A DNA stretch of 64,000 bases from an uncultured Dysosmobacter sp. (GCF_947631635.1 NZ_CANRMB010000004.1:1-64000), one strand, 5' to 3'. Shown: positions 1 to 8,112, counted from the first letter of the stretch. Notes: a model not told the origin generated them from the letters alone. Numbers and translations are program-made.

Positions 1-80
1 CCGCGCCTTGAGGCGCGGCAAATATCACGCCCTTATAGGGCGAGTGCAGGCCACCCGTTATACGGGTGGTCCTGACTGAC
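1..80 (-). repeat. Palindromic end of an IS200/IS605-like (or omega-RNA type) element, copy 1
   Basis: Three short hairpins lie in a row: 1-18, 28-42 (CGCCC/GGGCG) and 51-69 (CCACCCGT, 3-nt loop, ACGGGTGG). The stretch 38-75 is identical to the reverse complement of 2719-2756. Chains of small GC hairpins like this mark the ends of IS200/IS605-type elements and their guide-RNA-like transcripts. No transposase or TnpB/IscB gene is visible here. The element runs off the left edge, so its content is unknown. Confidence 0.5.
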
Positions 81-368
81 TGCACCCTGATTTGCATATG
101 AACTGTTTACATAAAGCAGATGCCTCAGGCTGAATGCGAAAGGATCGCCTGGGAATGGGAAGTACAGGTTCGTATTGCTGGATCCAGAATCACAGTTTCT
201 CGCAAAAACTGCTGTCCCAAAAGCTGGGAGCGGGAAAGAGACGGGCGGCAAAGGAAGGGAGGACCGCCATGACACACTGGATCTATGCAGAGGGAAATCA
301 GGCCGCTGTCCGGCAGGTGCTGCCGCTGAAGGGATTGAGGGCGTTTCAGCACAAAGCCCCGCTTTCAT

Positions 369-397
369 TTGACGCTTTTGCCAAAGTATGTTATTAT
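369..397 (+). promoter_or_regulatory. Sigma-A promoter of the cytidylate-kinase-like gene
   Basis: A TTGACG box (369-374), a 17-nt spacer and TATTAT (392-397). The expected start is about 404, followed by a GAGGAGG ribosome site at 411-417. This excludes the longer upstream reading frame that would start before the promoter. Confidence 0.75.
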
Positions 398-424
398 ATA
401 AACACAAAGAGAGGAGGAATCTCT

Positions 425-1081
425 ATGAAGACCATCATCACCATCGGACGGCAGTTCGGGAGCGGCGGCAAGGAGGTCGGCATCCGGGTCGCCAAGGAAC
501 TGGGTATCCCGTTTTATGATAAGGAGCTCTTGCAGGAGGCGGCCAAGAAGAGCGGCCTGTGCGAGAAGATCTTTGAGAATTTTGACGAGCGGCCCAAGAG
601 CCTGCTGTATTCCATCGCCATGGACTCCTATATGTTCGCCCTGCCGGGCACCGGCGCCGGCGATTCTCTGGAACAGCAGGTGTATCTGGCCACCTTTGAC
701 ACCATCCGCCACATTGCTGAACAGGGCCCCTGTGTCATGATCGGCCGCTGCGCGGACTACGCGCTGGCGGACAATCCCGACCACCTGAGCCTGTTTATCC
801 ACGCGCCCATGAACGTGCGGATCGAGCGGGTCGCCAAGCGCCAGAAGGTGACGCCTGAGGAGGCCCGCAAGCTCATCATCAAAACCGATAAGCGCCGCGC
901 CTCCTATTATGAGTACTACTCCTCCCAGAAATGGGGCGCGGTGGAGAGCTATGACTTCTGCCTGGATTCCAGCTATCTGGGCCTGGGCGGCACTGTGGAG
1001 CTGATCCGTGCCATGGTGGAGCACAAGGAGCACCCCGTCCCAAGCCCCACCGAGATCGATCCCACCCAGCCCAACGGATAA
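425..1081 (+). CDS. Cytidylate kinase-like family protein
   Basis: A 218-residue protein of the cytidylate-kinase-like family (AAA-type P-loop kinase fold, found widely in Clostridia beside or instead of Cmk). The N-terminus carries a GRQFGSGG phosphate-binding loop at residues 8-15. A later GRCADYAL stretch and an Arg-rich lid region (RIERVAKRQ) fit a nucleoside-monophosphate kinase. The ATG at 425 is chosen because a strong promoter and a GAGGAGG site lie just upstream; an in-frame ORF extending back to 134 crosses that promoter. The exact substrate is not certain: many members lack proof of CMP kinase activity. The downstream 600 bp is non-coding and repeat-rich. Confidence 0.85.
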   Translation: MKTIITIGRQFGSGGKEVGIRVAKELGIPFYDKELLQEAAKKSGLCEKIFENFDERPKSLLYSIAMDSYMFALPGTGAGDSLEQQVYLATFDTIRHIAEQGPCVMIGRCADYALADNPDHLSLFIHAPMNVRIERVAKRQKVTPEEARKLIIKTDKRRASYYEYYSSQKWGAVESYDFCLDSSYLGLGGTVELIRAMVEHKEHPVPSPTEIDPTQPNG

Positions 1082-1186
1082 AGATCCGGTATCGGAAATG
1101 TGCGATGGCGGCAGAGGCAGGTGGCTGCGGTGGTGCGGTTCCTGTGGCTGCTCCCGCTGATGTGTGCGGATATAATTAAATAATTT

Positions 1187-1339
1187 GAAAAGTGGCAAAT
1201 CCACTTTTCAAGTGTCACAGCGCATGTGCGCTGTGACAGGCCGCGGACCGCGGCCTTGATTTGAATTTCATAGTCAATCACTGTGCGCTTTACGCACAGC
1301 GGGCATCGCCCGCTTGAAAAATCGCACACGATTTTTCAA
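1187..1339. repeat. Cluster of tandem perfect hairpins
   Basis: Successive inverted repeats with tiny loops: 1187-1195/1201-1209, 1213-1224/1227-1238 (12 bp), 1239-1246/1248-1255, 1282-1287/1293-1298, 1299-1304/1308-1313 and 1314-1324/1329-1339 (11 bp). No reading frame of note covers them. They follow the kinase gene but lack a single clear terminator T-run. Confidence 0.7.
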
Positions 1340-1343
1340 GTGA

Positions 1344-1502
1344 ATGGACTATATCATCGGCCACATGACCTGCCAGCGGCACCTGATCCCAGACTGCCTC
1401 CATACAGGACTGCTGCCGGAGGTTTACCTGCCGGAGATCCTGTTTGCCGCCGAGACCCTGGGCCTTCCACTCACTACGGATAAAGAAGCAGCAAGAGATT
1501 AA
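1344..1502 (+). pseudogene. Possible truncated gene fragment (52 codons)
   Basis: An ATG at 1344 opens a 52-residue frame with a protein-like composition (ends LPLTTDKEAARD). Its stop codon is created by the first bases of the inverted-repeat element at 1502-1560, so it may be the 5' part of a gene cut by that insertion. No ribosome site of quality precedes it and I do not recognise the family. It could also be chance. Confidence 0.25.
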
Positions 1503-1573
1503 GAGCCTATCCCGAAATTGTGTGCACACCGCTTGCACCTCTAATTCCGGGATAGGCTCTAAAATTTTTTGCT
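1502..1573. repeat. 59-bp inverted-repeat element (mini-MITE or terminator-like)
   Basis: Arms AGAGCCTATCCCG (1502-1514) and CGGGATAGGCTCT (1548-1560) are perfect, with AATT-rich inner ends and a small palindrome (GTGTGCACAC) in the loop. An AAAATTTTTT run follows. The outer sequence TTAAGAGCCTAT resembles the ends of the 174-bp element at 53506-53679 (CTAAGAGCCTGT), which suggests a related mobile-element end. Confidence 0.5.
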
Positions 1574-1619
1574 GCTCCCCTCCTCGGTGGGGGCGGCGCC
1601 GCAACACCGGCGCTCTGCG

Positions 1620-1663
1620 CCGGTCAATCCTGTTGGGGCTGCAGCCCCAACAGGATTGACCGG
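1620..1663. repeat. 44-bp perfect palindrome
   Basis: The sequence 1620-1663 equals its own reverse complement without a spacer; the centre is CTGCAG at 1639-1644. No T-run follows on either strand that would make a standard terminator. Confidence 0.85.
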
Positions 1664-1690
1664 GGGAACAAATGAGCAGGAAGGGAAATG

Positions 1691-2288
1691 TTAATTGGAA
1701 GTTATAAGATTATCCATATAATTATCTACTAACGAAAAGTCCATATTGGAATTTTCAGTTTGATAAATTGAAAAATATCTTTTTGCAGTTATCTTATCTC
1801 TCTCCATCAATGCACAATAGCTTTTAAGCAACCAAAACTCTTTTCTCCATATGATAGGAGCTGCTGAAAATAATTTGGATATTTAACGGTAAATCAGCAG
1901 ACAAAATCGTTCTGTATGAACCCCATTTACTTAGCCAAGCCTCCATATCGGGCATAACAGAAAAAAGCAGTCCCTTTAATGTTTCGATTTCTTCCATATA
2001 ACCAATTTCCTTTTTAAATGAGCCTGCTTTAATTGAAATTTGCTCCGCTCTTTCTCGCAGCACGCACTGGCTTTCTTTGGGCCTTTCTAATAAACAAAGT
2101 TGTTTGGTGCAAAGTATTGACAATCCATTGGGATGCAATCCAACATTGATAAAGAAATAGTTTCCGTATGTACCCTTTTGAAAATTGATTAGTTTATAAA
2201 AACCATTTTCGCTTTTCCAAAAAGAATTGCCGCTCTTTTTGTATCCATATTGGGCCAGCATTGGTCTGACTTCGCTTAATATTTTCAT
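1691..2288 (-). pseudogene. DUF4304 family protein, frameshifted
   Basis: The frame from the ATG at 2288 (preceded by AAAGG) gives the DUF4304 pattern: YGYKKSGNSFW, then LINFQKGTYGNYFFIN. At about 1856-1880 the frame drifts and stops at 1824. The +1 frame continues directly from PIIWRKEFWLLKSYC to a stop at 1691 and supplies 55 residues that look like the missing C-terminus. The two frames together give about 200 residues. This is either a real one-base indel (pseudogene) or a base error. A GTG at 2297 is an alternative start. The gene is AT-rich compared with its neighbours, which suggests transfer. Function of DUF4304 is not established. Confidence 0.7.
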
Positions 2289-2328
2289 GCGGAACACCTT
2301 TCAGGTCTTGTTACAAAATAGGTAATAT

Positions 2329-2363
2329 GCCCAAACAGCGGAAAAAAGCCCCGCTGTTTGGGC
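2329..2363. terminator. Strong stem-loop upstream of the DUF4304 gene
   Basis: Arms GCCCAAACAGCGG and CCGCTGTTTGGGC enclose a short A-rich loop. A T-run (ATTTTTT) follows some 10 nt later on the + strand. Confidence 0.4.
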
Positions 2364-2718
2364 GTGTTGACTATTTTTTAAACAAGGCCTAATATCTCAC
2401 CAGTTTTCACTTTGGAACATTTCAGGTTTTTCACTCTGATTATAATAATAACAAAGCTGATGTCCCCGTTTCACCCCAATTATAAATTGCCTTTGCGCTT
2501 TTTTCAAGCAGTCGGAATAGTGTGGGGGGCGGCCGTCACTTCGACAAAGTTTTCCTGTGATACGTTACCGCACATGAGTATTTCTGCTGGTCCTGCCACG
2601 CCCGAAAGGAGGGGCGCCTGCTCCCCAGCCGGCAGTGGCTGCCGCCCTGCCGGCTCCTGATTCTATATGGCCTGTTTCTCCAGGCGAGTGGTTTCAGGAC
2701 GCAATGGGCATCTGAGTC

Positions 2719-3025
2719 AGGACCACCCGTATAACGGGTGGCCTGCACTCGCCCCTATAAGGGGCTTTTACTGGCAAAGCCTAAAGGCTTTCGAATTTTA
2801 TTTCTACTGCATCTGTGCCCTGCTGCCGATTTTTATCGGCGGTGGGGTGCAGTCTTTTTCGTCTCTCCGAGACTTTTTCTTGCTTGGGTTCTTTTCATTT
2901 AGTTCCAATGTCTATATTCGTGCTTGTACTCAACCTGGTTGCTTTCTTTGGTCTCTTTTCTTCTCATTTTTCTCCGCATAGGCTTAGCCTTTTTAGAACC
3001 ACGGGCATAGCCCGTGGTTTTCATT
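2719..3025 (+). mobile_element. IS200/IS605-like palindrome-bounded element without transposase, copy 2
   Basis: The left part repeats the sequence at 38-75 in inverse orientation: hairpin CCACCCGT/ACGGGTGG at 2723-2741, then GCCCC/GGGGC at 2751-2765. The right part has a hairpin AACCACGGGC/GCCCGTGGTT at 2997-3019, the type of terminal palindrome seen in IS200/IS605 elements. The 230 bp between are T-rich and hold no credible protein. It may be a non-autonomous remnant or a non-coding RNA of such an element. About 330 bp to its left (2390-2718) hold no gene I can support. Confidence 0.45.
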
Positions 3026-3034
3026 TATACAATG

Positions 3035-3078
3035 AAAACAGACCGCCGCATGGTATCACCATGCGGCGGTCTGTTTTT
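3035..3078 (-). terminator. Rho-independent terminator after the ModE-like gene
   Basis: Perfect 15-bp or longer stem around a TATC loop, flanked by A-run and T-run, so it can work in both directions. Confidence 0.8.
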
Positions 3079-3098
3079 CAATCCGGTATAGATGCTTT

Positions 3099-3473
3099 TC
3101 AGAGCTTGTGGTGGTCCAGCTCCCGGTAGAATCCGAAGCTCTCCTCAAATTTTCCCTGGCAGTATGCCTCCACATCGGCGACATACGCTTCATAGGCCGC
3201 CAGGATCTGTTCCGCCTCCGCCGTCAGCACCGCGCCGCCGCCGTGCTGGCCGCCGATGGTGGAGTCCAGCAGCTTGCAGCCAAAGACGTCTTCCGCGGTG
3301 CGGATGATGCGCCAGGCTTTGGAATAGGCCATCTCCATGGATGCCGCCGCGGCCCGCAGGGATTTGTGCTCCCGTATACGGACCAGCAGGGTGGCAATGC
3401 CGGGGCCAAAACAGCGCCGGTTATCGTCCGTGAAAAGCCGCACCGTCAGTTTTAAATGCAGTTCCTTGTCCAT
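3099..3473 (-). CDS. ModE/LysR-type winged-helix DNA-binding protein
   Basis: A 124-residue protein made of one winged helix-turn-helix domain of the kind at the N-terminus of ModE and LysR regulators. Residues about 22-75 show IATLLVRIREHKSLRAAA followed by MAYSKAWRII, a typical recognition-helix region for this family. No C-terminal molybdate-binding (MOP) domain is present, so ligand sensing is doubtful. A promoter on the minus strand shares its -35 with the divergent gene at 3699. The presence of SsnA/YgfK genes, whose partners are often molybdenum hydroxylases, makes a link to molybdate conceivable, but that is inference. Confidence 0.75.
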   Translation of the reverse strand: MDKELHLKLTVRLFTDDNRRCFGPGIATLLVRIREHKSLRAAAASMEMAYSKAWRIIRTAEDVFGCKLLDSTIGGQHGGGAVLTAEAEQILAAYEAYVADVEAYCQGKFEESFGFYRELDHHKL

Positions 3474-3579
3474 TTCGTCCCTCCGTCCAGCGGGCCGCCC
3501 CCGGAGGAGACAGCCGCGTAAAATTCCGGCGATACGAGCGTGGTCCGTCCCAAAGGACGGTTTCCCGGAAATTTTCTTT

Positions 3580-3629
3580 ATTTTACCACACTTGCCCGCA
3601 TTTGCAAACAGGAGAAAGTGTGCTACAAT
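3580..3629. promoter_or_regulatory. Divergent promoters sharing one palindromic -35 box
   Basis: The self-complementary hexamer TTGCAA (3602-3607) serves both strands. Rightward: 16-nt spacer, then TACAAT (3624-3629). Leftward: 16-nt spacer, then TAAAAT (3585-3580). The layout is exactly symmetrical. Confidence 0.65.
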
Positions 3630-3698
3630 GGCTTCGGAAGAAAAAATTTCGTGATGTCCGGCAAAAACAGGAGACCATCACGGAGAGGGAGCGACGAT

Positions 3699-4136
3699 AT
3701 GCTGTTTCAAAACGAGGAGTCCAGCCTGAAGCTGGACATTGTGAACTATGAGCTGCCCGCCGACGGCGGCGATCCCGCCAGCGACGACCGGAATTGGCTG
3801 GTCCTGCGGTGCACCTGGGTCAACGAGGACGGGGTGATCGTCAAGGACACCAACAGCTGTCTCTTGACCTATGAGCTGAAGGAGATGACCGCGGGGCTGA
3901 AGGTCCTGAACGCGGGCATCAGGGACTCCTACGAAAGCGATTTCGCGGAGCCTTATTTTGCGCTGTCCGCCTGGGCGGCGGGAGAGGATTTTCAGGTGGG
4001 GGTGTCCTTCTTCCTGCCCAACACCATGGACGGCGACGACATCGCCGAGGTGTCCTGCACCATGACCAAGGCGGACCTCACCGCCCTCATCGGCGAGCTG
4101 GACCAGCTCTGCGCCAGATTTCCGGACCGCGCCTGA
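3699..4136 (+). CDS. WapI family immunity-like protein
   Basis: A 145-residue acidic soluble protein. The pattern (LKLDIVNYELP, then SDDRNWLVLRCTW, then LTYELKEMTAGL, then EPYFALSAW) matches the WapI-type immunity family that neutralises YD-repeat/CdiA toxins. The ATG at 3699 follows a GAGAGGGAG ribosome site; the longer ORF from 3540 overlaps the promoter. No toxin gene is nearby, so this is an orphan immunity-like gene or a housekeeping relative. It is divergent from the ModE-like regulator. Confidence 0.65.
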   Translation: MLFQNEESSLKLDIVNYELPADGGDPASDDRNWLVLRCTWVNEDGVIVKDTNSCLLTYELKEMTAGLKVLNAGIRDSYESDFAEPYFALSAWAAGEDFQVGVSFFLPNTMDGDDIAEVSCTMTKADLTALIGELDQLCARFPDRA

Positions 4137-4144
4137 CATGCGAA

Positions 4145-4168
4145 GCGCCCGCCATTCCCGGCGGGCGC
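4145..4168. terminator. Stem-loop between convergent genes
   Basis: GCGCCCGCC and GGCGGGCGC with a 6-nt loop sit between the ends of the immunity-like gene and the catalase. The T-run is weak. Confidence 0.5.
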
Positions 4169-4174
4169 TCTGCG

Positions 4175-4840
4175 TTATTTGGAAAAAGAGGGGGCTTTGA
4201 CGTCGTTCCCGGCAAAGGTGTTGGGGCCGGGATTGGACATGGAGAAATACATTTTGGCGGCCTTGGTGGTGCCGAAGTCCCGGTTGGACCCGCTGTCCTG
4301 CACCTTGTTGAAGGCGTCCCGGAACATCTGGTTGTGGGCCTCCTCCCGGTTCAGCAGGAAGTCGATGGTCTCCCGGACCTTTTTATCGTCGATCTGGCGG
4401 TAGAGATACTCATACACCACCTTGGCCCGCTGTTCGGAGGCGATGTTGCTGAGGAGGTCGGCGCACAGGTCCCCGGTGACGGTGACGTAATCGCCGGTCC
4501 AGGAGTAGCCGGAGGCGTTGATGAGGCCGGGATTCAGGCCCAGGATGACGTGGCTCTGGATCTCCCCGGCTTTGACATTTTCAGCGTCCACATCGTGGCC
4601 GTTCAGCAGGTTGATGGTCTGGGCCACCATCTCCATGTGGCCCAGCTCCTCGGCGGCGATATCCAGAAACAGGTCCTTGATCTCCGGGTCCTTGACGCGG
4701 AAGCTCTGGGACATATACTGCATGGCGGCCTTCAGCTCGCCGTTGCCGCCGCCCAGCTGCTCTTGAAGCAGCGCCGCGTACTGGGGATTGGGCTTCTCCA
4801 CACCCACAGGATGGAACAGCATTTTTTCGTGTTTGAACAT
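4175..4840 (-). CDS. Manganese catalase family protein
   Basis: A 221-residue dimanganese catalase, which splits hydrogen peroxide to water and oxygen. Metal-ligand motifs are visible: E35 in GELKAAMQYM, E64/E65 and H68 in AAEELGHME, E136 in ASEQRAK and H169 in NREEAH, the pattern of the ferritin-like four-helix fold. The length is close to the short CotJC/YjqC-type members. The ATG at 4840 is preceded by AAAGGAG; the longer frame to 5008 has no site. It probably protects an anaerobe against oxygen bursts, as does the superoxide dismutase at 27987. Confidence 0.88.
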   Translation of the reverse strand: MFKHEKMLFHPVGVEKPNPQYAALLQEQLGGGNGELKAAMQYMSQSFRVKDPEIKDLFLDIAAEELGHMEMVAQTINLLNGHDVDAENVKAGEIQSHVILGLNPGLINASGYSWTGDYVTVTGDLCADLLSNIASEQRAKVVYEYLYRQIDDKKVRETIDFLLNREEAHNQMFRDAFNKVQDSGSNRDFGTTKAAKMYFSMSNPGPNTFAGNDVKAPSFSK

Positions 4841-4895
4841 CAGCGGGACACTCCTTTGGCTGGATTTGCCATTAGAGTGTCCCGCTTTTGCGATT

Positions 4896-5414
4896 TTATA
4901 CGGCCTCTTCAACGGCTCCGACCTGCCGGGAGCCGCGCTTCCCCAGCAGCAGATACAGATAGGGAACGAACAGACTGGGAAGGACCACCGGAACGGACAC
5001 CGTGTCAAATATCCGGATCAGGATCTGCGTGGCCCACATGTTGGCCTCTGTGGTGGCATAGAAGCGATAACACCATAGGGAATACCCGCCCAGCTTCTGA
5101 CTGAGCTGTTCCCAGATCAGCAGTGCGGTGCACCAGACCACCATGATGGTGGCGGAGAAAAAGATCGTTTTCCGCTCCAGTCCCCGCACGAATTTCCAGC
5201 CAGCCGCCCAGAACACCACAAAAGAGATGACGGCCATGATCTCCGTCACATATCCGCTGCTGATGCTGTAAGCCCCGGTGACCGGGTCCGGCCCCTGAGC
5301 CGTTTGGAGCCGCACGGAGATGAAGGCGGCGATGTAGGTCAGGAACCGAAGGACGATCCCTGCGATGCCCAGCACCAAAGGTACCCGCAGCAGCGGTTTT
5401 TTCAACAATTCCAT
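4896..5414 (-). CDS. Multi-pass membrane protein of unknown function
   Basis: A 172-residue protein with about four hydrophobic segments (near residues 10-32, 50-72, 82-102 and 140-160). It starts at the ATG at 5414, seven nt after AAAGGAGG. I do not recognise the family. It lies 55 bp upstream of the catalase on the same strand and may be co-transcribed with it. Confidence 0.7.
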   Translation of the reverse strand: MELLKKPLLRVPLVLGIAGIVLRFLTYIAAFISVRLQTAQGPDPVTGAYSISSGYVTEIMAVISFVVFWAAGWKFVRGLERKTIFFSATIMVVWCTALLIWEQLSQKLGGYSLWCYRFYATTEANMWATQILIRIFDTVSVPVVLPSLFVPYLYLLLGKRGSRQVGAVEEAV

Positions 5415-5505
5415 ACATTCCTCCTTTTTATTGCCGGTATGGCAGGACCGGGGGAGATCATCGCAAAACATGCGCCGGCAGGGGCGCCTTTCGCATCGCT
5501 TAAAC

Positions 5506-7074
5506 TTATTCGGCCTTGGGACCGGCCGCCACCACCTCGGCGCCCATGTGGGCGTACTTCTTGAAATTCTCCGTAAAGCCGGCCGCCAGCTTCTTGCAGC
5601 TTGCCTTGTAGGCCGCCTTGTCCGCCCAGGTGTTCTCGGGGATCAGCAGCTCGGAGGGCACGCCCTCGATGGAGGTGGGCACCTGGACGCCGAAGGTGGG
5701 ATCGGTGACGAATTCGCCTTTCTCGATCTCGCCGGTGAGGGCGGCAGTGACCATGGCCCGGGTGTAGCGCAGCTTCATGCGCTTGCCGGTGCCGTTCCAG
5801 CCGGTGTTCACCAGGTACACATTGGCGCCGGACTTCTCCACCTTTTCCGCAAGCATCCCGGCGTAGACGGAGGGGTCCAGGGGCAGGAAGGGCTCTCCGA
5901 AGCAGGTGGAGAAGGTGGGGACCGGTTCGGTGATGCCGATCTCCGTACCGGCCACCTTGCTGGTGAAGCCGGACACGAAGTAGTACATGGCCTGGTTCTT
6001 ATCCAGCTTGGAGATGGGGGGCAGGACGCCGTAGGCGTCGGCGGTGAGGAAGATGACGGTCTTAGGCACGCTGGGGCTCATGCCGGACAGCTCCGCATTG
6101 GGGATATACTCCACGGGATAGCCCACCCGGCTGTTGACGGCCAGAGAGTCGTCGTCAAAGTCGAATTCCCGGGTCTCCTCGTCCATCACCACATTTTCCA
6201 CCAGCGCGCCGAACTTGATGGCGTTGTAGATCTCCGGCTCCCCCTCGGGGCTGAGGTTGATGCACTTGGCATAGCAGCCGCCCTCAAAGTTGAACACGGA
6301 GTCGTCGGCCCAGCCGTGCTCGTCGTCGCCGATGAGCATCCGGCCAGGGTCGGCGGAGAGGGTGGTCTTGCCGGTGCCGGACAGGCCGAAGAACACAGCG
6401 GAATCACCGTCTTTGCCGATGTTGGCGGAGCAGTGCATGGGAAACACGCCCATCTTGGGCAGGACGTAGTTCATGACGGAGAAGACGGACTTCTTGATCT
6501 CACCGGCATACTGGGTGCCGCAGATGACCACCAGCTTGGCCTCATAGTCCACCAGAATGGCGGCCTCGGACCGGGTGCCGTCCACCTCCGGGACGCACTG
6601 GAAGCCGGGGGCGGCGATGATGGTGTAGTCGGCCTTGAAATCCTTCAGCTGTTCCGCAGTGGGACGGCGCAGAAGCTGATGGATGAACAGATTCTGAGAG
6701 GCCAGTTCATTGACGATACGGAAAGACTGGGTGTATTTGGGGTCCGCACCGGCAAAACCGTCAAAAATAAACAGCTCCCGGTTTTGCAGATAGGCGGTGA
6801 CCTTGCTCCTGATGGCCTCGAATTTTGCCTTTTCAATGGGGCGGTTCACCTTGCCCCAGGCGATCTCATCGTGGACGGCGGGGGTGTCCACGATAAATTT
6901 GTCGTTGGCGCTGCGGCCGGTGTATTTGCCGGTCTTGACCACCAGGGCGCCGGTGCTGGAGAGCTTTCCCTCACCACGGCGAAGAGCGTGTTCCGTCAAT
7001 TGGGCGGGAGTCAGGTTCCGGTATACGGCAGAGGCATTGGTGATGCCAAGTGCTTCCAAATCATAGGTTTCCAT
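5506..7074 (-). CDS. pckA: Phosphoenolpyruvate carboxykinase (ATP)
   Basis: A 522-residue ATP-dependent PEP carboxykinase: oxaloacetate + ATP to PEP + CO2 + ADP, run in reverse in many gut anaerobes to fix CO2. The P-loop GLSGTGKT is at residues 230-237, followed by the metal-binding DDEHGW motif, and the substrate-binding YTGRSANDKF lies near residues 51-60. Length fits the family (about 520-540). The ATG at 7074 has AGGAGG upstream. It is a single-gene unit with its own promoter. Confidence 0.95.
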   Translation of the reverse strand: METYDLEALGITNASAVYRNLTPAQLTEHALRRGEGKLSSTGALVVKTGKYTGRSANDKFIVDTPAVHDEIAWGKVNRPIEKAKFEAIRSKVTAYLQNRELFIFDGFAGADPKYTQSFRIVNELASQNLFIHQLLRRPTAEQLKDFKADYTIIAAPGFQCVPEVDGTRSEAAILVDYEAKLVVICGTQYAGEIKKSVFSVMNYVLPKMGVFPMHCSANIGKDGDSAVFFGLSGTGKTTLSADPGRMLIGDDEHGWADDSVFNFEGGCYAKCINLSPEGEPEIYNAIKFGALVENVVMDEETREFDFDDDSLAVNSRVGYPVEYIPNAELSGMSPSVPKTVIFLTADAYGVLPPISKLDKNQAMYYFVSGFTSKVAGTEIGITEPVPTFSTCFGEPFLPLDPSVYAGMLAEKVEKSGANVYLVNTGWNGTGKRMKLRYTRAMVTAALTGEIEKGEFVTDPTFGVQVPTSIEGVPSELLIPENTWADKAAYKASCKKLAAGFTENFKKYAHMGAEVVAAGPKAE

Positions 7075-7175
7075 TATAAAGTTCCTCCTTTGCTGCCGCA
7101 GGGCCAGATGTACGATCCCATGCGGTGTGTGGCCTCACAGCCGGACTACTCCGACTGAAAAAGAAATTACCAAAT

Positions 7176-7204
7176 ATTTTACGCCGCTTTTCGGGAAAAG
7201 GCAA
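7176..7204 (-). promoter_or_regulatory. pckA promoter
   Basis: On the minus strand TTGCCT (7204-7199), 17-nt spacer, TAAAAT (7181-7176), about 100 bp before the pckA start. Confidence 0.6.
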
Positions 7205-7225
7205 GAAAATTTACGTAAATTGCGC

Positions 7226-7258
7226 AAAAAACAGAAAGCGGCCTGAGGAGATCAGGCC
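7226..7258 (-). terminator. Terminator overlapping the rsmA stop
   Basis: GGCCTGA/TCAGGCC stem followed on the minus strand by a T-rich run; the stop codon of rsmA lies inside the first arm. Confidence 0.7.
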
Positions 7259-8112
7259 ATTTTCGCAAGCAGGGCGTGGGACAGCCGGGCAAAATCTTGA
7301 AGCGTCAGCCGCTCGCCCCGCAGGTCTGGAGAGAGGCCGCAGTCCGCCATGGCGGACTGGATGGCAGCTTTGTCAAAGTCCGGCAGCGCGGCGGCAAGAC
7401 TGTTGGACAAGGTCTTTCGCCGCAGCAGAAAGGCGCCCCGCACCACCTGAAAGAAAAACGCCTCGTCGTCCACCTGGACCGCGGGCTGCTTCCGGCGGAC
7501 GCACCGCAGCACGGCGGAGGTCACCTTGGGGGCGGGCAGGAACTTCTCCCGGGGCACGTCAAAGAGATATGCCGTCTCCATATAGTATTGCAGAAACAGA
7601 GAAAAGGAACCGCCGTCCGGGGAGCCCTGGGCGGCGGAGAGCCGCTGGGCCACCTCCTTTTGAATGAGGACCGTGATGGTCTCAAAGCAGGGGGATTCGA
7701 TGAGCCTTGTCAGAACCGGGGTGGTGATGTTGTAGGGCAGGTTGGCGCAGACGATGGGGGTCAGTCCCTGGAATTTCTCCGCCGCCAGGGCGTTCAGGTC
7801 CAGCTTCATCACATCGCCGGAAATGATCTCCACATTGGGATAGGGGGCCATGGTCTCGGCCAGCACCGGGAGCAGGGAACGGTCCAGCTCAATGGACACC
7901 ACCTTGCCCGCCCGCTGGGCCAGCTCCGCCGTCAGGGGGCCGATGCCGGGGCCGATCTCCAGCACGCCGCACCCCGCGTCCGCCTGGGAGGCGTCCGCGA
8001 TCCTGGCGGGGACCTGGGCGTCGATCAGAAAATTCTGCCCCATGGATTTGGAGAAATGAAATCCGTGCCGCCCCAGCAGGTCCCGGATGGTATCGTAATC
8101 ACAGAGATTCAT
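7252..8112 (-). CDS. rsmA: 16S rRNA (adenine1518/1519-N6)-dimethyltransferase
   Basis: A 286-residue KsgA/RsmA enzyme that dimethylates two adjacent adenosines in the 3' hairpin of 16S rRNA using S-adenosylmethionine. Motif I (LEIGPGIGPLT) is at residues 51-61; the catalytic ANLPYNI motif is at about 122-128. The N-terminal GQNFLID is a hallmark of the family. An extended TATACT -10 box lies at about 8145 on the minus strand. It is divergent from the HAD gene. Confidence 0.93.
   Translation of the reverse strand: MNLCDYDTIRDLLGRHGFHFSKSMGQNFLIDAQVPARIADASQADAGCGVLEIGPGIGPLTAELAQRAGKVVSIELDRSLLPVLAETMAPYPNVEIISGDVMKLDLNALAAEKFQGLTPIVCANLPYNITTPVLTRLIESPCFETITVLIQKEVAQRLSAAQGSPDGGSFSLFLQYYMETAYLFDVPREKFLPAPKVTSAVLRCVRRKQPAVQVDDEAFFFQVVRGAFLLRRKTLSNSLAAALPDFDKAAIQSAMADCGLSPDLRGERLTLQDFARLSHALLAKMA

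Noticed and set aside
134..424. N-terminal extension of the cytidylate-kinase-like gene
   Set aside because: A consensus promoter and ribosome site lie inside the extension (369-417), and the added residues do not resemble the family.
5365..7158. 597-codon open frame on the + strand opposite pckA
   Set aside because: It is the antisense shadow of pckA in GC-rich DNA (Gly/His/Asp/Val-rich, low complexity), without a ribosome site.
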